A stretch of DNA of 45,889 nucleotides from CAZGAQ01 sp964523405 (GCA_964523405.1 CAZGAQ010000041.1:1-45889), one strand, 5' to 3'; counted from the first letter of the stretch, positions 1 through 10,116 are shown. Translations and numbers: made by a program. Notes: generated by a model from the letters alone, not told the origin.

Positions 1-1040
<1,040 letters not shown>

Positions 1041-1043
1041 CGG

Positions 1044-4000
1044 TTACTCCTGCTCGAACATCTGACGTTGTGTTTCGCGCGGCTTGCCGCCTTCCCTCGC
1101 CAACCGGCTGATCTCCGGCCAGCTCTGCACCAGGGCGTTGTACGCCAGGGCCTCGGCTGCCCGCTTGCGGCGCTCGCAGACGCTGTAAAGGCGGTAGGCC
1201 AGTTCCCGCGCCGCATCCGCAGCGCCGCCTAGCTTGGCGACCAGGCCCGCCGCCGCCGTCTCGCCGCCGCTGTTCATCACCCGGATCAGGTGGTGAACCA
1301 TCTCCCACACGGTCAGCCGTGCATCGGTGGTCGGGTCCCAATCAGGCGGCAGCTCGTCCACCCGAAGCAGCCGGGCCTTGCCCGCGCCGGTCTTGACGAT
1401 GCCCGCCGTGGCCAGCGCGTTGAGGGCTGTGTTCTTGGCCTTGCTGAGCGTCTCGGCATCGCCGAAGGGGCCGTCGTTGAAGGCGAACTGCTCGAACCAC
1501 GCGACCGCCCAGGCCGTCTCGGGATCGAAGTCGCCTTCCTGCTCGGCCAGCGTCTCGTCCAGCGTCTGGTTGATCAGTTGCAGCGCCGTCCGCACCGTCA
1601 TCGGCTTGCCATCGGTCTCCAGAATCCGGCTGTAGCGGGAGAAGACCGCCATGCCCGGCCCAATGCTCGCCTGCGCCAGGTCCACCGGCGCGATGTTGCC
1701 CCGCTGAAGATGACGCAGCGCGGGCGGAAGCTCCTTGCGCAATGCAGCCAGAAAGTCCTTGCGCGTCGTCATCGGCGCTTCAGCGGGCCTGGGGCGACAG
1801 ACCAGAACGATGCTGGAAGCCAGTATGTTCGCGTTAATACCGATGATTTTGTTGGCCAGTTCTGTTCGCATCGGCCATGTGCCGCTAATCGAGAAACCGG
1901 CTCGGATAACTGCCTCAAGGAAAGTTTCCCATCCGGTTGACGCTGCCCCGTCAACATCCCTCTCGGCTTGCTTGAAGGCGTAGTAGATGGTTACAGGAAA
2001 TTGAGTGTGGGCACTCTCAGCTAGGAGATGAACAGCCCTGGTCATACCTTCCAAAAAGAACTGCTCTGCCGCGCCCTTGCCCCCATGGCGGTATGGTGAA
2101 GCTATGAGCTCCTCTGCTTTCGGGACGAGAAGCGTACCGAAAAGGTCTGGATACACCGGCTGGAGCGAAGGCCGCATCCAGATATAGAAGAAGTCCGACA
2201 AATCACCGTATGTGATATTGTCATAATAGGGCGGATCTGTTGACACCAGCTTGCCTGCACTGATGGTCTGCCTGCCTGCGTCCAACTGCTGAGAATAGCC
2301 ATTTCCTCGTGCAGGCAGTTCAATGACCACGCGCCAGCATTGATCGATCGCGTTGATATAGCTTCCGGCACTTTCGCCGATCGCGTTAGACTCGGCGAAA
2401 TCCCAAGCCATCGGGATGGCCTGCCGCCCAAATACCCCTCGAATGCTATCTCTTGAAGAGTCCCAGCCACACAGAGACGAGTTTCTGTCAGTCATCTTGT
2501 CCACGGCGAAGCCAAGATATACGCTGACGGCTTCAGCATAAGCCTCAGCACCACAACCATCATCGCGCAAATGGCGAGCGTCATCCTTTTCCAACCCCGC
2601 TGTTGTGGCATCCTTTGTGATTCTTTCCCTCGCCGCAGCCACAAGATCGGAATAGGTTGTCAATGCAACGAGTTGGCGAGGAGTAAACAAATGCGAATAC
2701 TTCGACATGCCATAATTGATAACCCAGAAGTTTCGGACATCATCGGGGAGGTTCTGCTCTGGCATCCATGATGGCCGTGCTTGATCTGCAATCGCCTCGT
2801 GCTCCTGAGTCGGAGGCAGATAGACGCGACCTGAAGCGCCTTCAGCGACGATGGCCATCAGTCGAGCGCCAAGCCGTCCGGCCATGCCCTCAGACTTGAT
2901 GTGCTCCGGTGACAGAGGTGATTGCGAAAGGAGGCACCGAAAGTTAGCCCCACGACTGAGTTTGGTTCCGGTATCGACGGTCGCCTTGTCGCGGGGCTTT
3001 CCGGTGCGGACCTCGAAGCGGTACGTCTTACCGTCAACGATGGGCTCGACGTAAGCCTGTTTCCCTGCGCGTGTGGACAGCCAGAACGACGAAACCAGCG
3101 GTACGTGGCAGCCGCGATAGGCGGGGTTGGAGCTTTCCACCGTCCGCGCCCAGAGCCAGGCGATGACCGTCAGTTCCTGGCCGACGTAGGGCGCAAGGTC
3201 GGGCCTTCCTTTGGCCATCGCGGCCGTGACCTTGACCTTGGGGTAGAGATGGCCGATGCGCTTCTCGGCCTCATCCCGCATCCACTGGCCGTAGTAACGG
3301 ACATCCTCCGCCATGCCTGCCGCGCCGCGCCAGCCATCCGGTCCAAGTTGGCTCTCGCGGGATTTCGGATTGACCGGCGGTCTACCGGCGAAGCGCGGCG
3401 GAATCTCGATCATCGCCTTGTTGATCATCACGGCGACGGGATTGAGATCGCTGGCGTGCGAGACCAGGCCCAGCCGCTGCGCCTCCAGCGGCAACGCGCC
3501 GCCGCCTGCGAACGGGTCATGAAACGGCGGGGCATGCTCGGCCAGGAACGTGTTCACCGCCTCGGGCTTGGCCCGCATGATGACGATTTCCCAGGCCGTG
3601 GCGGTGCGGCCGTCGGATGGCAGCGGACCTTTGGGATGCGCCGTGCCCTTGCCGGGGCCGAAGATGATGGTCGCCTTCTGAAGTTCGCCTTGCTCGATCT
3701 TGGCGCTGGCGACGCAGCGGGCAATCTCGGCGCGGGCGGCGTTGATCACGCGGTCGTTGTTGGTGTTCTCCCACTTGACCAGTTCTTCGATGAGGTTGAA
3801 AAGCTCGGCCCGCTTGACGCCTGCACGCTCCTCATCCACCGAGCCGTCGGGCTTGCGGTAGGCGGGATCGGAGTCGGGATCGTCCACCATCTGGGCGAAG
3901 ATGACCGCCCGCGCCGCCGCCAGCGGCCGCCGCGCCCACCACAGGTGCAGCGTGGACGGATGCCCATGCCGGATAGACTTCTCCCTCGCGGCCTCCTTGT

Positions 4001-4055
4001 TGATGGCCTCCAGGGGCAGAGCGACTTCGATCAGTTTTCTTCGCGGCGTAGTCAT
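1044..4055 (-). CDS. DUF1156 domain DNA methylase (COG1743-like, predicted adenine-specific)
   Basis: A 1,003-residue protein. Residues 7-60 (KLIEVALPLEAINKEA... and LWWARRPLAAARA) are the N-terminal DUF1156 signature. H179-DPFAGGGALPLEAQ is the AdoMet-binding motif I, SDLNPVAV follows at about 202-209, and DPPY at 607-610 is catalytic motif IV of N-methyltransferases, so both catalytic parts are intact. Zinc-ribbon cysteines described for some COG1743 proteins are not obvious (single Cys at 316 and 374). The start at 4055 overlaps the stop of the PIN gene by 4 bases (ATGA); a longer upstream frame exists but would run inside that gene. Expected role: modifies host DNA so that the neighbouring helicase/ATPase machinery can tell self from phage. 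The methylated site cannot be inferred. Confidence 0.9.
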   Translation of the reverse strand: MTTPRRKLIEVALPLEAINKEAAREKSIRHGHPSTLHLWWARRPLAAARAVIFAQMVDDPDSDPAYRKPDGSVDEERAGVKRAELFNLIEELVKWENTNNDRVINAARAEIARCVASAKIEQGELQKATIIFGPGKGTAHPKGPLPSDGRTATAWEIVIMRAKPEAVNTFLAEHAPPFHDPFAGGGALPLEAQRLGLVSHASDLNPVAVMINKAMIEIPPRFAGRPPVNPKSRESQLGPDGWRGAAGMAEDVRYYGQWMRDEAEKRIGHLYPKVKVTAAMAKGRPDLAPYVGQELTVIAWLWARTVESSNPAYRGCHVPLVSSFWLSTRAGKQAYVEPIVDGKTYRFEVRTGKPRDKATVDTGTKLSRGANFRCLLSQSPLSPEHIKSEGMAGRLGARLMAIVAEGASGRVYLPPTQEHEAIADQARPSWMPEQNLPDDVRNFWVINYGMSKYSHLFTPRQLVALTTYSDLVAAARERITKDATTAGLEKDDARHLRDDGCGAEAYAEAVSVYLGFAVDKMTDRNSSLCGWDSSRDSIRGVFGRQAIPMAWDFAESNAIGESAGSYINAIDQCWRVVIELPARGNGYSQQLDAGRQTISAGKLVSTDPPYYDNITYGDLSDFFYIWMRPSLQPVYPDLFGTLLVPKAEELIASPYRHGGKGAAEQFFLEGMTRAVHLLAESAHTQFPVTIYYAFKQAERDVDGAASTGWETFLEAVIRAGFSISGTWPMRTELANKIIGINANILASSIVLVCRPRPAEAPMTTRKDFLAALRKELPPALRHLQRGNIAPVDLAQASIGPGMAVFSRYSRILETDGKPMTVRTALQLINQTLDETLAEQEGDFDPETAWAVAWFEQFAFNDGPFGDAETLSKAKNTALNALATAGIVKTGAGKARLLRVDELPPDWDPTTDARLTVWEMVHHLIRVMNSGGETAAAGLVAKLGGAADAARELAYRLYSVCERRKRAAEALAYNALVQSWPEISRLAREGGKPRETQRQMFEQE

Positions 4056-4600
4056 GAGCAGGCCTTGAGTAGTTCCGGGTGCGACGTGACGACCTCGATT
4101 CCCCCGGTGGTGAAATCGCCGTCGTTGGTGACGAGCTTCCATCCGTGATGACGACAGGTCGCCGCCAACATGCCGTCGTTGCAGTCGTTCGTGCCTGCCT
4201 CGAAGTCGGCCAGGATTTGAGTGACATCGGCAGCCGCGAAGGGGTGATCGTGTCGAGTGCAGAACTTGAGGATTTGCCGCGCGAACACCGCAGCCCCTTG
4301 TCCGACATTCTGGAACCCGGGCGACTTTCGGAACACCTTGAAATCCGGCCTGCCTCGGCCGAGGGCCTTCCACTCGATCCGGCAATACACGTTCAGGTAC
4401 TCGCTGAGGACCATTGCGTCCAAGACCAGCCGGGCCTGCGCCGTGAGTATGTTCTTGAACGCCGCAGAGTACGCCTTGGCGTGTGCCGAAGGCCTCCCCG
4501 ATGGTGCGGGAAACAGGTACAGCCAGACGTTGGTGTCCAGCAGGAGCGGCTCTTCCTTCTGGAAGGCGTAGGTGGCCAGATCGTGCGCCTTATTCTTCAT
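4052..4600 (-). CDS. PIN-domain ribonuclease-like protein
   Basis: A 182-residue protein starting MKNKAHDL at 4600. Four acidic positions expected for a PIN active site are visible: D in LLLDTNVWLY, E in VLSEYLNV, D in NDCNDGMLAA and D in LVTNDGDF, so it should be a metal-dependent RNase. PIN toxins are usually paired with a small antitoxin; none precedes it here. Instead it overlaps the STAS-like gene by 11 bases and the methylase by 4 bases, so it belongs to this operon. Inference: an effector nuclease of the cassette, possibly held in check by the upstream GHKL/STAS pair. An alternative is a VapC-like toxin captured by the operon whose antitoxin function is supplied by a non-classical partner. 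Confidence 0.85.
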   Translation of the reverse strand: MKNKAHDLATYAFQKEEPLLLDTNVWLYLFPAPSGRPSAHAKAYSAAFKNILTAQARLVLDAMVLSEYLNVYCRIEWKALGRGRPDFKVFRKSPGFQNVGQGAAVFARQILKFCTRHDHPFAAADVTQILADFEAGTNDCNDGMLAATCRHHGWKLVTNDGDFTTGGIEVVTSHPELLKACS

Positions 4601-4946
4601 CGCCCACCTCCTCCTTCCACGCCTGATCGAACTCCTTGGGAGCCTTGAAGTAGGCCTTGGCGTTGTCCACCACGCGCTTGAGGACCGCCGTGTCTTCCGC
4701 GTCCATGTCCTGGACGGTGACCATCTCCCGGATGCGGTCTTCGGGGAACTCGCCGTAGAGCTGGCCAATGGCGGCATTCAGGAAGGCGGAGATCAGCGTC
4801 TCGACGCGCTCGAAAGACAGGATCACCGGCTGCTCATCACGGAGCAGGGCCGCGATCTTGTCGTGGACGCGCTGGCCGTCTTCAGCCGACACGCACAATG
4901 GGCCGCCAACGATGTCGAATATCCGGACTATTACTGGCTTTTTCAT
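4590..4946 (-). CDS. STAS-like (DUF4325) protein
   Basis: A 118-residue protein from the ATG at 4946, chosen because GAGGTG lies 5 bases upstream; an in-frame ATG at 4964 directly after the preceding stop would add 6 residues (MKRGDG). The sequence VILSFERVETLISAFLNAAIGQLYGEF matches the STAS-like DUF4325 core, including the segment around which the regulatory Ser/Thr of SpoIIAA-type anti-anti-sigma factors lies. The preceding gene is a GHKL ATPase, which reproduces the ATPase/STAS pairing of partner-switch systems. Inference: a phosphorylation- or binding-dependent switch protein that reports to the PIN nuclease or to the remaining defence proteins. Family function is not established experimentally to my knowledge. 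Confidence 0.8.
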   Translation of the reverse strand: MKKPVIVRIFDIVGGPLCVSAEDGQRVHDKIAALLRDEQPVILSFERVETLISAFLNAAIGQLYGEFPEDRIREMVTVQDMDAEDTAVLKRVVDNAKAYFKAPKEFDQAWKEEVGDEE

Positions 4947-4964
4947 GCCGTCACCTCGTTTCAT

Positions 4965-5837
4965 TCAAAAGATGTCCTCTCGCGTTACTTCCGACGCGAG
5001 GCAGTAGGCTGACGTATCGGCCGTGTTGACCTCAAGGGTCACCGCCGTGCCGGGGAAGTCGTTCTCCAGCTTGCCAAATGACTCCTGGCCAGCGTTGAAC
5101 TCGTAGAAGCCAAAACGCGAGACGATGTGGATACGCCCCTTGTTCAAGCGTGCAAACTCGTGCAGGAGCTTGAGGCCCAGTCCGCCGGGCTGCCCGCCGG
5201 TCTTGGTCGTGTTGCGTTCCTGAAGCGCCCAGCGGATCGCGGGGACCGAGCCGATCTTGTCGTTGCCGAAGTGCCTGCGGACCCTGTCCCGAATGCCGAT
5301 CCCGGCGTCCGCGATGGTCAGGTCGAGTTTCTGCTTCTGCGGGAACCATTGCCCGCAGACGAAGATGCCCAACTCGGACTCGGAATGGATGACCGCGTTC
5401 TGGAACACCTCGAAGAGCTTCTGCTTGAAGACCTTTCCCAGGCCCTCCGACATGCGCGGCATGCCTTTGCCCTTGAGGTGTTGCTGGAGGTAATCCTCAA
5501 ACAAGCCCTCGTCGTTTCTCTGCAGCCGCCGAAATGGAATGGTCGTGCGATTGTTGTCCGGGAGCGGCTCGAAGCGATACTGCGTGAGGAAGCCGTTCTT
5601 TCGCAGGATGCGTTCGACCATCTCCGGGACTTCAACAATCTCGACCGTGTTGAAACGATCCGCCACGGTCGCAAGCACCACGCCCAGCGGCGCAGCCATG
5701 TTCGCGTCGAGGAAGCTCACGCGAGAGAAGTTCAACTCCAACCGGTCGAACATCAGGTCGGACGTGGCCTTGGCTAGTTCGGCAAGACGGTCGTAGCCGT
5801 CCTGATCGCTGCGGATCGTTGGGAGGTAGTGGATCAT
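4965..5837 (-). CDS. GHKL (HATPase_c) ATP-binding protein with N-terminal STAS-like region
   Basis: A 290-residue protein. Residues 1-80 look STAS-like (DRLELNFSRVSFLDANMAAP). The C-terminal half is a GHKL ATPase: N-box EVFQNAVIHSE at 143-153, G1 box DAGIGI at 177-182 and G2 box GGLGLKL at 218-224. No phospho-acceptor His domain, sensor domain or membrane segment is seen, so it resembles anti-sigma kinases (SpoIIAB/RsbW) more than a sensor histidine kinase. It overlaps the helicase gene by 4 bases (ATGA at 5834-5837) and its TGA is followed at once by the STAS-like gene. Together they look like a kinase/substrate switch embedded in a defence operon. The substrate is inferred only from adjacency. 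Confidence 0.85.
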   Translation of the reverse strand: MIHYLPTIRSDQDGYDRLAELAKATSDLMFDRLELNFSRVSFLDANMAAPLGVVLATVADRFNTVEIVEVPEMVERILRKNGFLTQYRFEPLPDNNRTTIPFRRLQRNDEGLFEDYLQQHLKGKGMPRMSEGLGKVFKQKLFEVFQNAVIHSESELGIFVCGQWFPQKQKLDLTIADAGIGIRDRVRRHFGNDKIGSVPAIRWALQERNTTKTGGQPGGLGLKLLHEFARLNKGRIHIVSRFGFYEFNAGQESFGKLENDFPGTAVTLEVNTADTSAYCLASEVTREDIF

Positions 5838-8800
5838 TGCGGCACCTCCGACCGTGCAAGCAGATCGGCGAAGGCGTAGTTCACGCTGGTCACGCCGAAG
5901 TCCGGCTCGCGCTGGAAGGGGCGACGCACGTAGTGGACGCGATGCGTGTCGCCGTCGAACTCGACGATGGCCAGGATGAAGTCATCGGGCTTGTTCAGCG
6001 AGTAGAGAATCTCGTTCTTGGTGACCGTGATGGTCGCTGCGCCGGACACGCGTCCCTTGACCTCGATGAAGCGCAGTCTGCCGGTGCCGGGGACACGGCT
6101 CTCGATGTCGTAACCGAGCTTCTCGGTTTCCCGGTCGGTGGGCACGAACCCCAAGTCGCGCTCGACCTGCATGATGATGGAGCGGGCCTTGGCGGCGGAG
6201 ATCTGGGTATCCACAGCGCTCTGCGGCCCGACCGCCGGGGCAGTTCCCTTCATCGCGGCGATGAGGCCCGCAGGGATCACCAGCAAACCGCCCATGACCA
6301 CCGGCGGCAGCGGCGCGATCTGCTTTTCGAGCTTGAGTTCCTCCAGCCGCTTCTGCAGCCGGGCCTGCAACGCGTCGGCTCGCTTACGGGCTTCATCGGA
6401 GTTCAGTCGAGCGTTTGGCTTGCCTGCCTGCTCCTGGAGCTTGAGCTGCTCGGCACGATGGTCCCAGTAGCTGATCTCCTTGGTGAGCCGATCCTGGACG
6501 GCGGCCTCCGTCTTGGTGATCAGATCGAGTCGCCGAGACCGAACCTCGGCCAGATGCTCCGGGACGACCTGAGCCACGGCATACCCTTGGGCCTTCTGCT
6601 CCAAAGCCCGGCTGATCCACGCGCACTCGGGTCGGGCGAGGATGGCTTCCACGCCCGGTTCATCTTCGGCGAGCGGACGGAAGTCCAGATACGGCGCGTA
6701 CTGCATGTGCCGCGTGTTGCCTTCGGCGTCCAGATCGACGTAGAGCGTGCGCTTGGAGACGATGTGTCGGTCGCCGGATCGCGTGACGCTGGCGTCCTGG
6801 ATGGCATGCTCCAGGTAGAAGAGCACCCTTGGCGAGGTTCCGAGGTCACGCTCGTCCACGAGCACCGCGCCTCTGCGCAGCAGGTCACGATGGCGCTCCA
6901 ACGTCAGATCGATGGTGGAGTCCAGCAGCGGATGGCCTGGGCACAGGAACGCCGCCAACGGCTGGCCTTGCGGCGCGACGAGGTTCTTCTCAAACGCGAT
7001 CCGCTCGTACCGAGGCAGCACCGGCTCGCCAACACCAATCAAGCGATCACGGTTTCGCACGGGCGCGGGGACGTGGGTGACCTCGTAGCGACGCGGTTCA
7101 CGCTGCTTGACCGAACCGCCCAGCCGCTTGAAGGCCTCAAGGAAGAACGACTCGATGTAGTGGGGCTGTAGCCGTCGTGCTTCGGCTCGTTCCATTTCCT
7201 CGCGCACGCGGAACACGCGCGAGGCGTCCATCGTGTCGTGCGCTATCGCCCGCTCCTCGATCAAGTCCTGTAACTGCGTGGGATCGAACGCATTGGACAC
7301 GACCTGCGTGAGGCGGGCGCGAACATCGGGGCGTTCGCCGTAGCGGATGGCCTCGATCAACAGGTCGCGCAGGGGCTTGCCCTCGAACTGGAGCTTGCCC
7401 AGCACGTCGAATACCTGACCACCAAGCGCCTGCCGGGCCTGCTCCAACTTCTCCAGCAGTGTGCGATACACATCACCTTCGCGGGTTTCCTCAGCCACGA
7501 GGTTCCAGAGATGGCAGACCTCGGTCTGCCCGATGCGGTGGATGCGGCCGAACCGCTGCTCGATGCGGTTCGGGTTCCACGGCAGGTCGTAGTTCACCAT
7601 CAGGTGGGCACGCTGGAGGTTGATGCCTTCGCCAGCGGCGTCGGTCGCCAGAAGCACCTGCACTTCGGGATCGTGCTTGAATGCTTCCTGGGCCTTCATC
7701 CGGTCTTCGCGGCCCATCGCGCCGTGGATCATCACCACGGCCTCTTTGCGGCCGAGAAGCGTCGAGACGCGATCTTCCAGGTAGCTCAGCGTATCGCGGT
7801 GCTCAGTGAACAGCACCAACTTCTGGTGCGGCGAAGGCGTGGGCGGCGGGATTGCGCCCGATGCCGATGCATCAGCGAGCACGCCACTGGCAGCCCCCGT
7901 TGTGAACACGGCGCTTAGCAGTCTTGCGAGTTCGTTCCACTTCCGGTCTTCACCCGTGCGACGAAGGCTCAACGCCATGCCTTCCAGACGCTTAAGAGTG
8001 CCGATCTCGGCCTTCAACTCAACGATGCTGCGTGCGGCCGTCGCCTGGTCGAGAATCTCCTCTTCAGTGTTCTCGACCTCGTTGTCGGGCGCGTCCTCCA
8101 GGTCCTCCACATCCTCCGCATCCAGTTCTGGACCGGTTGCGGCAACGGGTGCGACCACGCCGCCGCGATGCAGTATCTCCAACTCGCGGAGTTTGCTTTC
8201 CAGCCGCTCGCGGCGGCGTCGCAGCGACTGATAGATGGCTTCTGGCGAAGATGCCAAACGGCGCTGCAGGATGGTGAGCGCAAAGCCCACCGTTCCGGCT
8301 CGCTTGTCGTTCTGGAGCGCTTCGGCGCGATTGAACTCCTCGCGCACGTAGTCGGTGACTTCCTTATAGAGCTTGGCCTCCGCGTCCGCGAGCTTGTAGG
8401 GCACTGTGTACGCGATGCGTTCCGGGAACAGCGGCGTCGCGTCGAACTTCAGCAGGCCTTCCTTGACCATCCGTCGCATCAGGTCAGATACGTCGGAAAC
8501 ATGCACGCCATCACGGAATCGCCCCTCAAAGCGGTCGCCGTCGAGCAGGGCCATGAAGAGCTGAAAGTCTTCTTCCTTGCCGTTGTGCGGTGTTGCCGTC
8601 ATCAGCAGGAAGTGGCGCGTGAGCGTCGAGAGCAACTGGCCGAGCTTGTACCGCTTGGTGTACTTCACCTCGCGGCCGAAGATGCTCGCGGACATCTTGT
8701 GCGCCTCGTCGCAGACCACCAGATCCCAGCGGCAGTCGGGCGCTTTGAGTTTCTCTTGAACGTCCTCGTTGCGGGACAGCTTGTCCAAGCGGGCGATGAC

Positions 8801-9403
8801 CAGGTTGGTCTCCAGGAACCAGTTGCCGGTGCGGGCGGCCTCCAGTTTGTCGTTCGTGAGAATCTCGAAGGGCAGATGGAACCGCCGGTAAAGTTCGTCC
8901 TGCCACTGCTCAGCCAAGCTGCCCGGACACACGACCAGGCAGCGATGGAGGTCGCCACGGGCAATCAGTTCCTTCATCAGCAGGCCAGCCATGATCGTCT
9001 TGCCTGCGCCCGGGTCGTCGGCCAGCAGGAACCGCAACGGCTGACGGGGCAGCATCACCTCATAGACGGCTGTGATCTGGTGCGGCAGCGGCTCCAACAC
9101 CGACGTATGCACGGCCAGGACGGGATCGAAAAGGTGGGCCAGCCGGATGCGGTTCGCTTCCGAGACGAGCCGGAACAGCCCGCCATCACCGTCGAAGCTC
9201 CACGGCCGCCCTTGCTCGACAACCTCCAGCCTGGCCTCATCGTGCCGGTACAGAAGCTCGTTGGCCACTCTGCCGGACGGCGACTTGTAGGTCAGTTCCA
9301 AGGCCTCGGAACCGAACCATTGAACGCTGACAACCGTGGCGAGAGCATCCGGCAGGATGCCACGCACGGCAGCGTTCGGTGTCAGTTCTTCGAGCTTGCT
9401 CAT
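5834..9403 (-). CDS. SNF2-family helicase with C-terminal DUF3883
   Basis: A 1,189-residue superfamily 2 enzyme. The Walker A motif DPGAGKT is at 130-136, DEAH is at 232-235, and the second RecA-like lobe follows (VLFTEHRDTLSYLED, then NPNRIEQRFGRIHRIGQ). An acidic, low-complexity insert around residues 400-450 (DAEDVEDLEDAPDNEVENTEEE) separates the lobes. The last ~100 residues (GYDIESRVPG...RFIEVKGRV) match DUF3883, a nuclease-fold-like domain with an E-V-K triad. Proteins of this architecture occur in DISARM-like and DUF1156/DUF499 islands, where they are thought to translocate on or restrict foreign DNA. The start at 9403 lies 3 bases after the HTH gene stop. Likely the motor of the system; whether DUF3883 cuts DNA is unknown. 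Confidence 0.9.
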   Translation of the reverse strand: MSKLEELTPNAAVRGILPDALATVVSVQWFGSEALELTYKSPSGRVANELLYRHDEARLEVVEQGRPWSFDGDGGLFRLVSEANRIRLAHLFDPVLAVHTSVLEPLPHQITAVYEVMLPRQPLRFLLADDPGAGKTIMAGLLMKELIARGDLHRCLVVCPGSLAEQWQDELYRRFHLPFEILTNDKLEAARTGNWFLETNLVIARLDKLSRNEDVQEKLKAPDCRWDLVVCDEAHKMSASIFGREVKYTKRYKLGQLLSTLTRHFLLMTATPHNGKEEDFQLFMALLDGDRFEGRFRDGVHVSDVSDLMRRMVKEGLLKFDATPLFPERIAYTVPYKLADAEAKLYKEVTDYVREEFNRAEALQNDKRAGTVGFALTILQRRLASSPEAIYQSLRRRRERLESKLRELEILHRGGVVAPVAATGPELDAEDVEDLEDAPDNEVENTEEEILDQATAARSIVELKAEIGTLKRLEGMALSLRRTGEDRKWNELARLLSAVFTTGAASGVLADASASGAIPPPTPSPHQKLVLFTEHRDTLSYLEDRVSTLLGRKEAVVMIHGAMGREDRMKAQEAFKHDPEVQVLLATDAAGEGINLQRAHLMVNYDLPWNPNRIEQRFGRIHRIGQTEVCHLWNLVAEETREGDVYRTLLEKLEQARQALGGQVFDVLGKLQFEGKPLRDLLIEAIRYGERPDVRARLTQVVSNAFDPTQLQDLIEERAIAHDTMDASRVFRVREEMERAEARRLQPHYIESFFLEAFKRLGGSVKQREPRRYEVTHVPAPVRNRDRLIGVGEPVLPRYERIAFEKNLVAPQGQPLAAFLCPGHPLLDSTIDLTLERHRDLLRRGAVLVDERDLGTSPRVLFYLEHAIQDASVTRSGDRHIVSKRTLYVDLDAEGNTRHMQYAPYLDFRPLAEDEPGVEAILARPECAWISRALEQKAQGYAVAQVVPEHLAEVRSRRLDLITKTEAAVQDRLTKEISYWDHRAEQLKLQEQAGKPNARLNSDEARKRADALQARLQKRLEELKLEKQIAPLPPVVMGGLLVIPAGLIAAMKGTAPAVGPQSAVDTQISAAKARSIIMQVERDLGFVPTDRETEKLGYDIESRVPGTGRLRFIEVKGRVSGAATITVTKNEILYSLNKPDDFILAIVEFDGDTHRVHYVRRPFQREPDFGVTSVNYAFADLLARSEVPQ

Positions 9404-9406
9404 TGT

Positions 9407-9631
9407 TCACTCTTCGCGTTTGGTGTCCGGCGACTCTTCGTCTGAAAGCTGCTCGGCCGCCTTGCCCGCCCGAATCCACTCGTCGATCTCGGAGACCTTG
9501 AACTTCCAGAGCTTCCCGAGCTTGTGGGCAGGCATCTGCTTCCGCTCGATCCACTTGTAGATCGTGTCTCGGTTGACGCCCAGGTGGACGGCAATCTCCT
9601 CGACCGACAGCCATCGTTCTTGTTCTTGCAT
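9407..9631 (-). CDS. Excisionase/MerR-like helix-turn-helix protein
   Basis: A 74-residue protein whose first 55 residues (WLSVEEIAVHLGVNRDTIYKWIERKQMPAHKLGKLWKFKVSEIDEWI) form the standard winged HTH of the excisionase family. The acidic C-terminal tail is short. It is the first gene after the promoter and is separated from the helicase by 3 bases. Proteins of this type at the head of defence operons commonly act as autoregulators, while in mobile elements they act as recombination directionality factors. No integrase lies next to it, so a regulatory role is favoured. GGAG occurs upstream of the ATG at 9631. Confidence 0.8.
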   Translation of the reverse strand: MQEQERWLSVEEIAVHLGVNRDTIYKWIERKQMPAHKLGKLWKFKVSEIDEWIRAGKAAEQLSDEESPDTKREE

Positions 9632-9685
9632 GGTCTCCAGCTCCGGCAGATTCGCCGCTGTTCAACCCATTCGAGTCAGGGCGTA

Positions 9686-9714
9686 AATATAGCAGGCCCG
9701 GTCCAGGTACACAA
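9686..9714 (-). promoter_or_regulatory. Sigma-70-type promoter of the seven-gene cassette
   Basis: On the minus strand TTGTGT (9709-9714) and TATATT (9686-9691, 5 of 6 consensus) are separated by exactly 17 bases. Transcription would start near 9679, giving a leader of about 48 bases before the HTH gene. No other convincing promoter is seen inside the operon. Confidence 0.6.
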
Positions 9715-9860
9715 GCGTAAAGCCGACAGAGTCCAACAGGACCTGCTTGGGCAGGTGGATGGTCACCGGTCTGGACGGCCCTCGCCAACTCGCGCCGTGG
9801 GGCGGCGGGCCGTGCTCATGCTGAGAGTCGTTCGGCTAGGGTTGCCCCTGGGGAGTTCAC

Positions 9861-9889
9861 GCCCGTCGCGAACCGCGGCGGGCTTTTTT
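9861..9889 (+). terminator. Rho-independent terminator (plus strand)
   Basis: A 9-bp stem (9861-9869 with 9875-9883, one G-U pair) with a 5-base loop is followed by six T. It is oriented for plus-strand transcription although no plus-strand gene precedes it, so it may end an unrecognised small RNA or shield the region from read-through. Confidence 0.65.
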
Positions 9890-10051
9890 GTTGCGCCGCG
9901 CCGGAGGGGCGCAAGTTCGCGTTGTAACAGAGCTTGTGGCAAGCACTTACGCGAGGGTCGGGTTGCCCCTCGCCGGCGCCTTGTTAACCGATCCGAGAGT
10001 GTCCGTGGTCGGTTGCGGCCCCACTCTCAGACTCTCCGGTCGCTCTCTGTA

Positions 10052-10067
10052 GTCAGGTTAACCTGAC
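10052..10067. repeat. Perfect 16-base palindrome
   Basis: GTCAGGTTAACCTGAC reads the same on both strands and lies 50 bases downstream of the nuclease-fragment gene. It lacks a loop and a T tract, so it is a poor terminator and fits better with a dimeric protein-binding site or recombination scar. No partner regulator is identified. Confidence 0.45.
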
Positions 10068-10116
10068 CGTTCGAAGCGGGGTGGCGGACGGCGGGAGTTC
10101 GCAACTCGGCGCGCAA

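Larger units (their letters stand above)
9715..10116. other. Gene-free, hairpin-rich intergenic stretch
   Basis: No convincing coding frame is present between the two minus-strand gene groups. The stretch holds a short hairpin at 9741-9756, a plus-strand terminator at 9861-9889, a second hairpin at 9891-9914 (7-bp stem), an 11-base direct repeat (9839-9849 and 9960-9970) and a perfect 16-base palindrome at 10052-10067. A small plus-strand RNA ending at 9889 is possible, but no promoter for it was recognised. Confidence 0.4.

Noticed and set aside
2922..4148. 408-codon plus-strand frame
   Set aside because: Antisense of the DUF1156 methylase and PIN genes, no domain.
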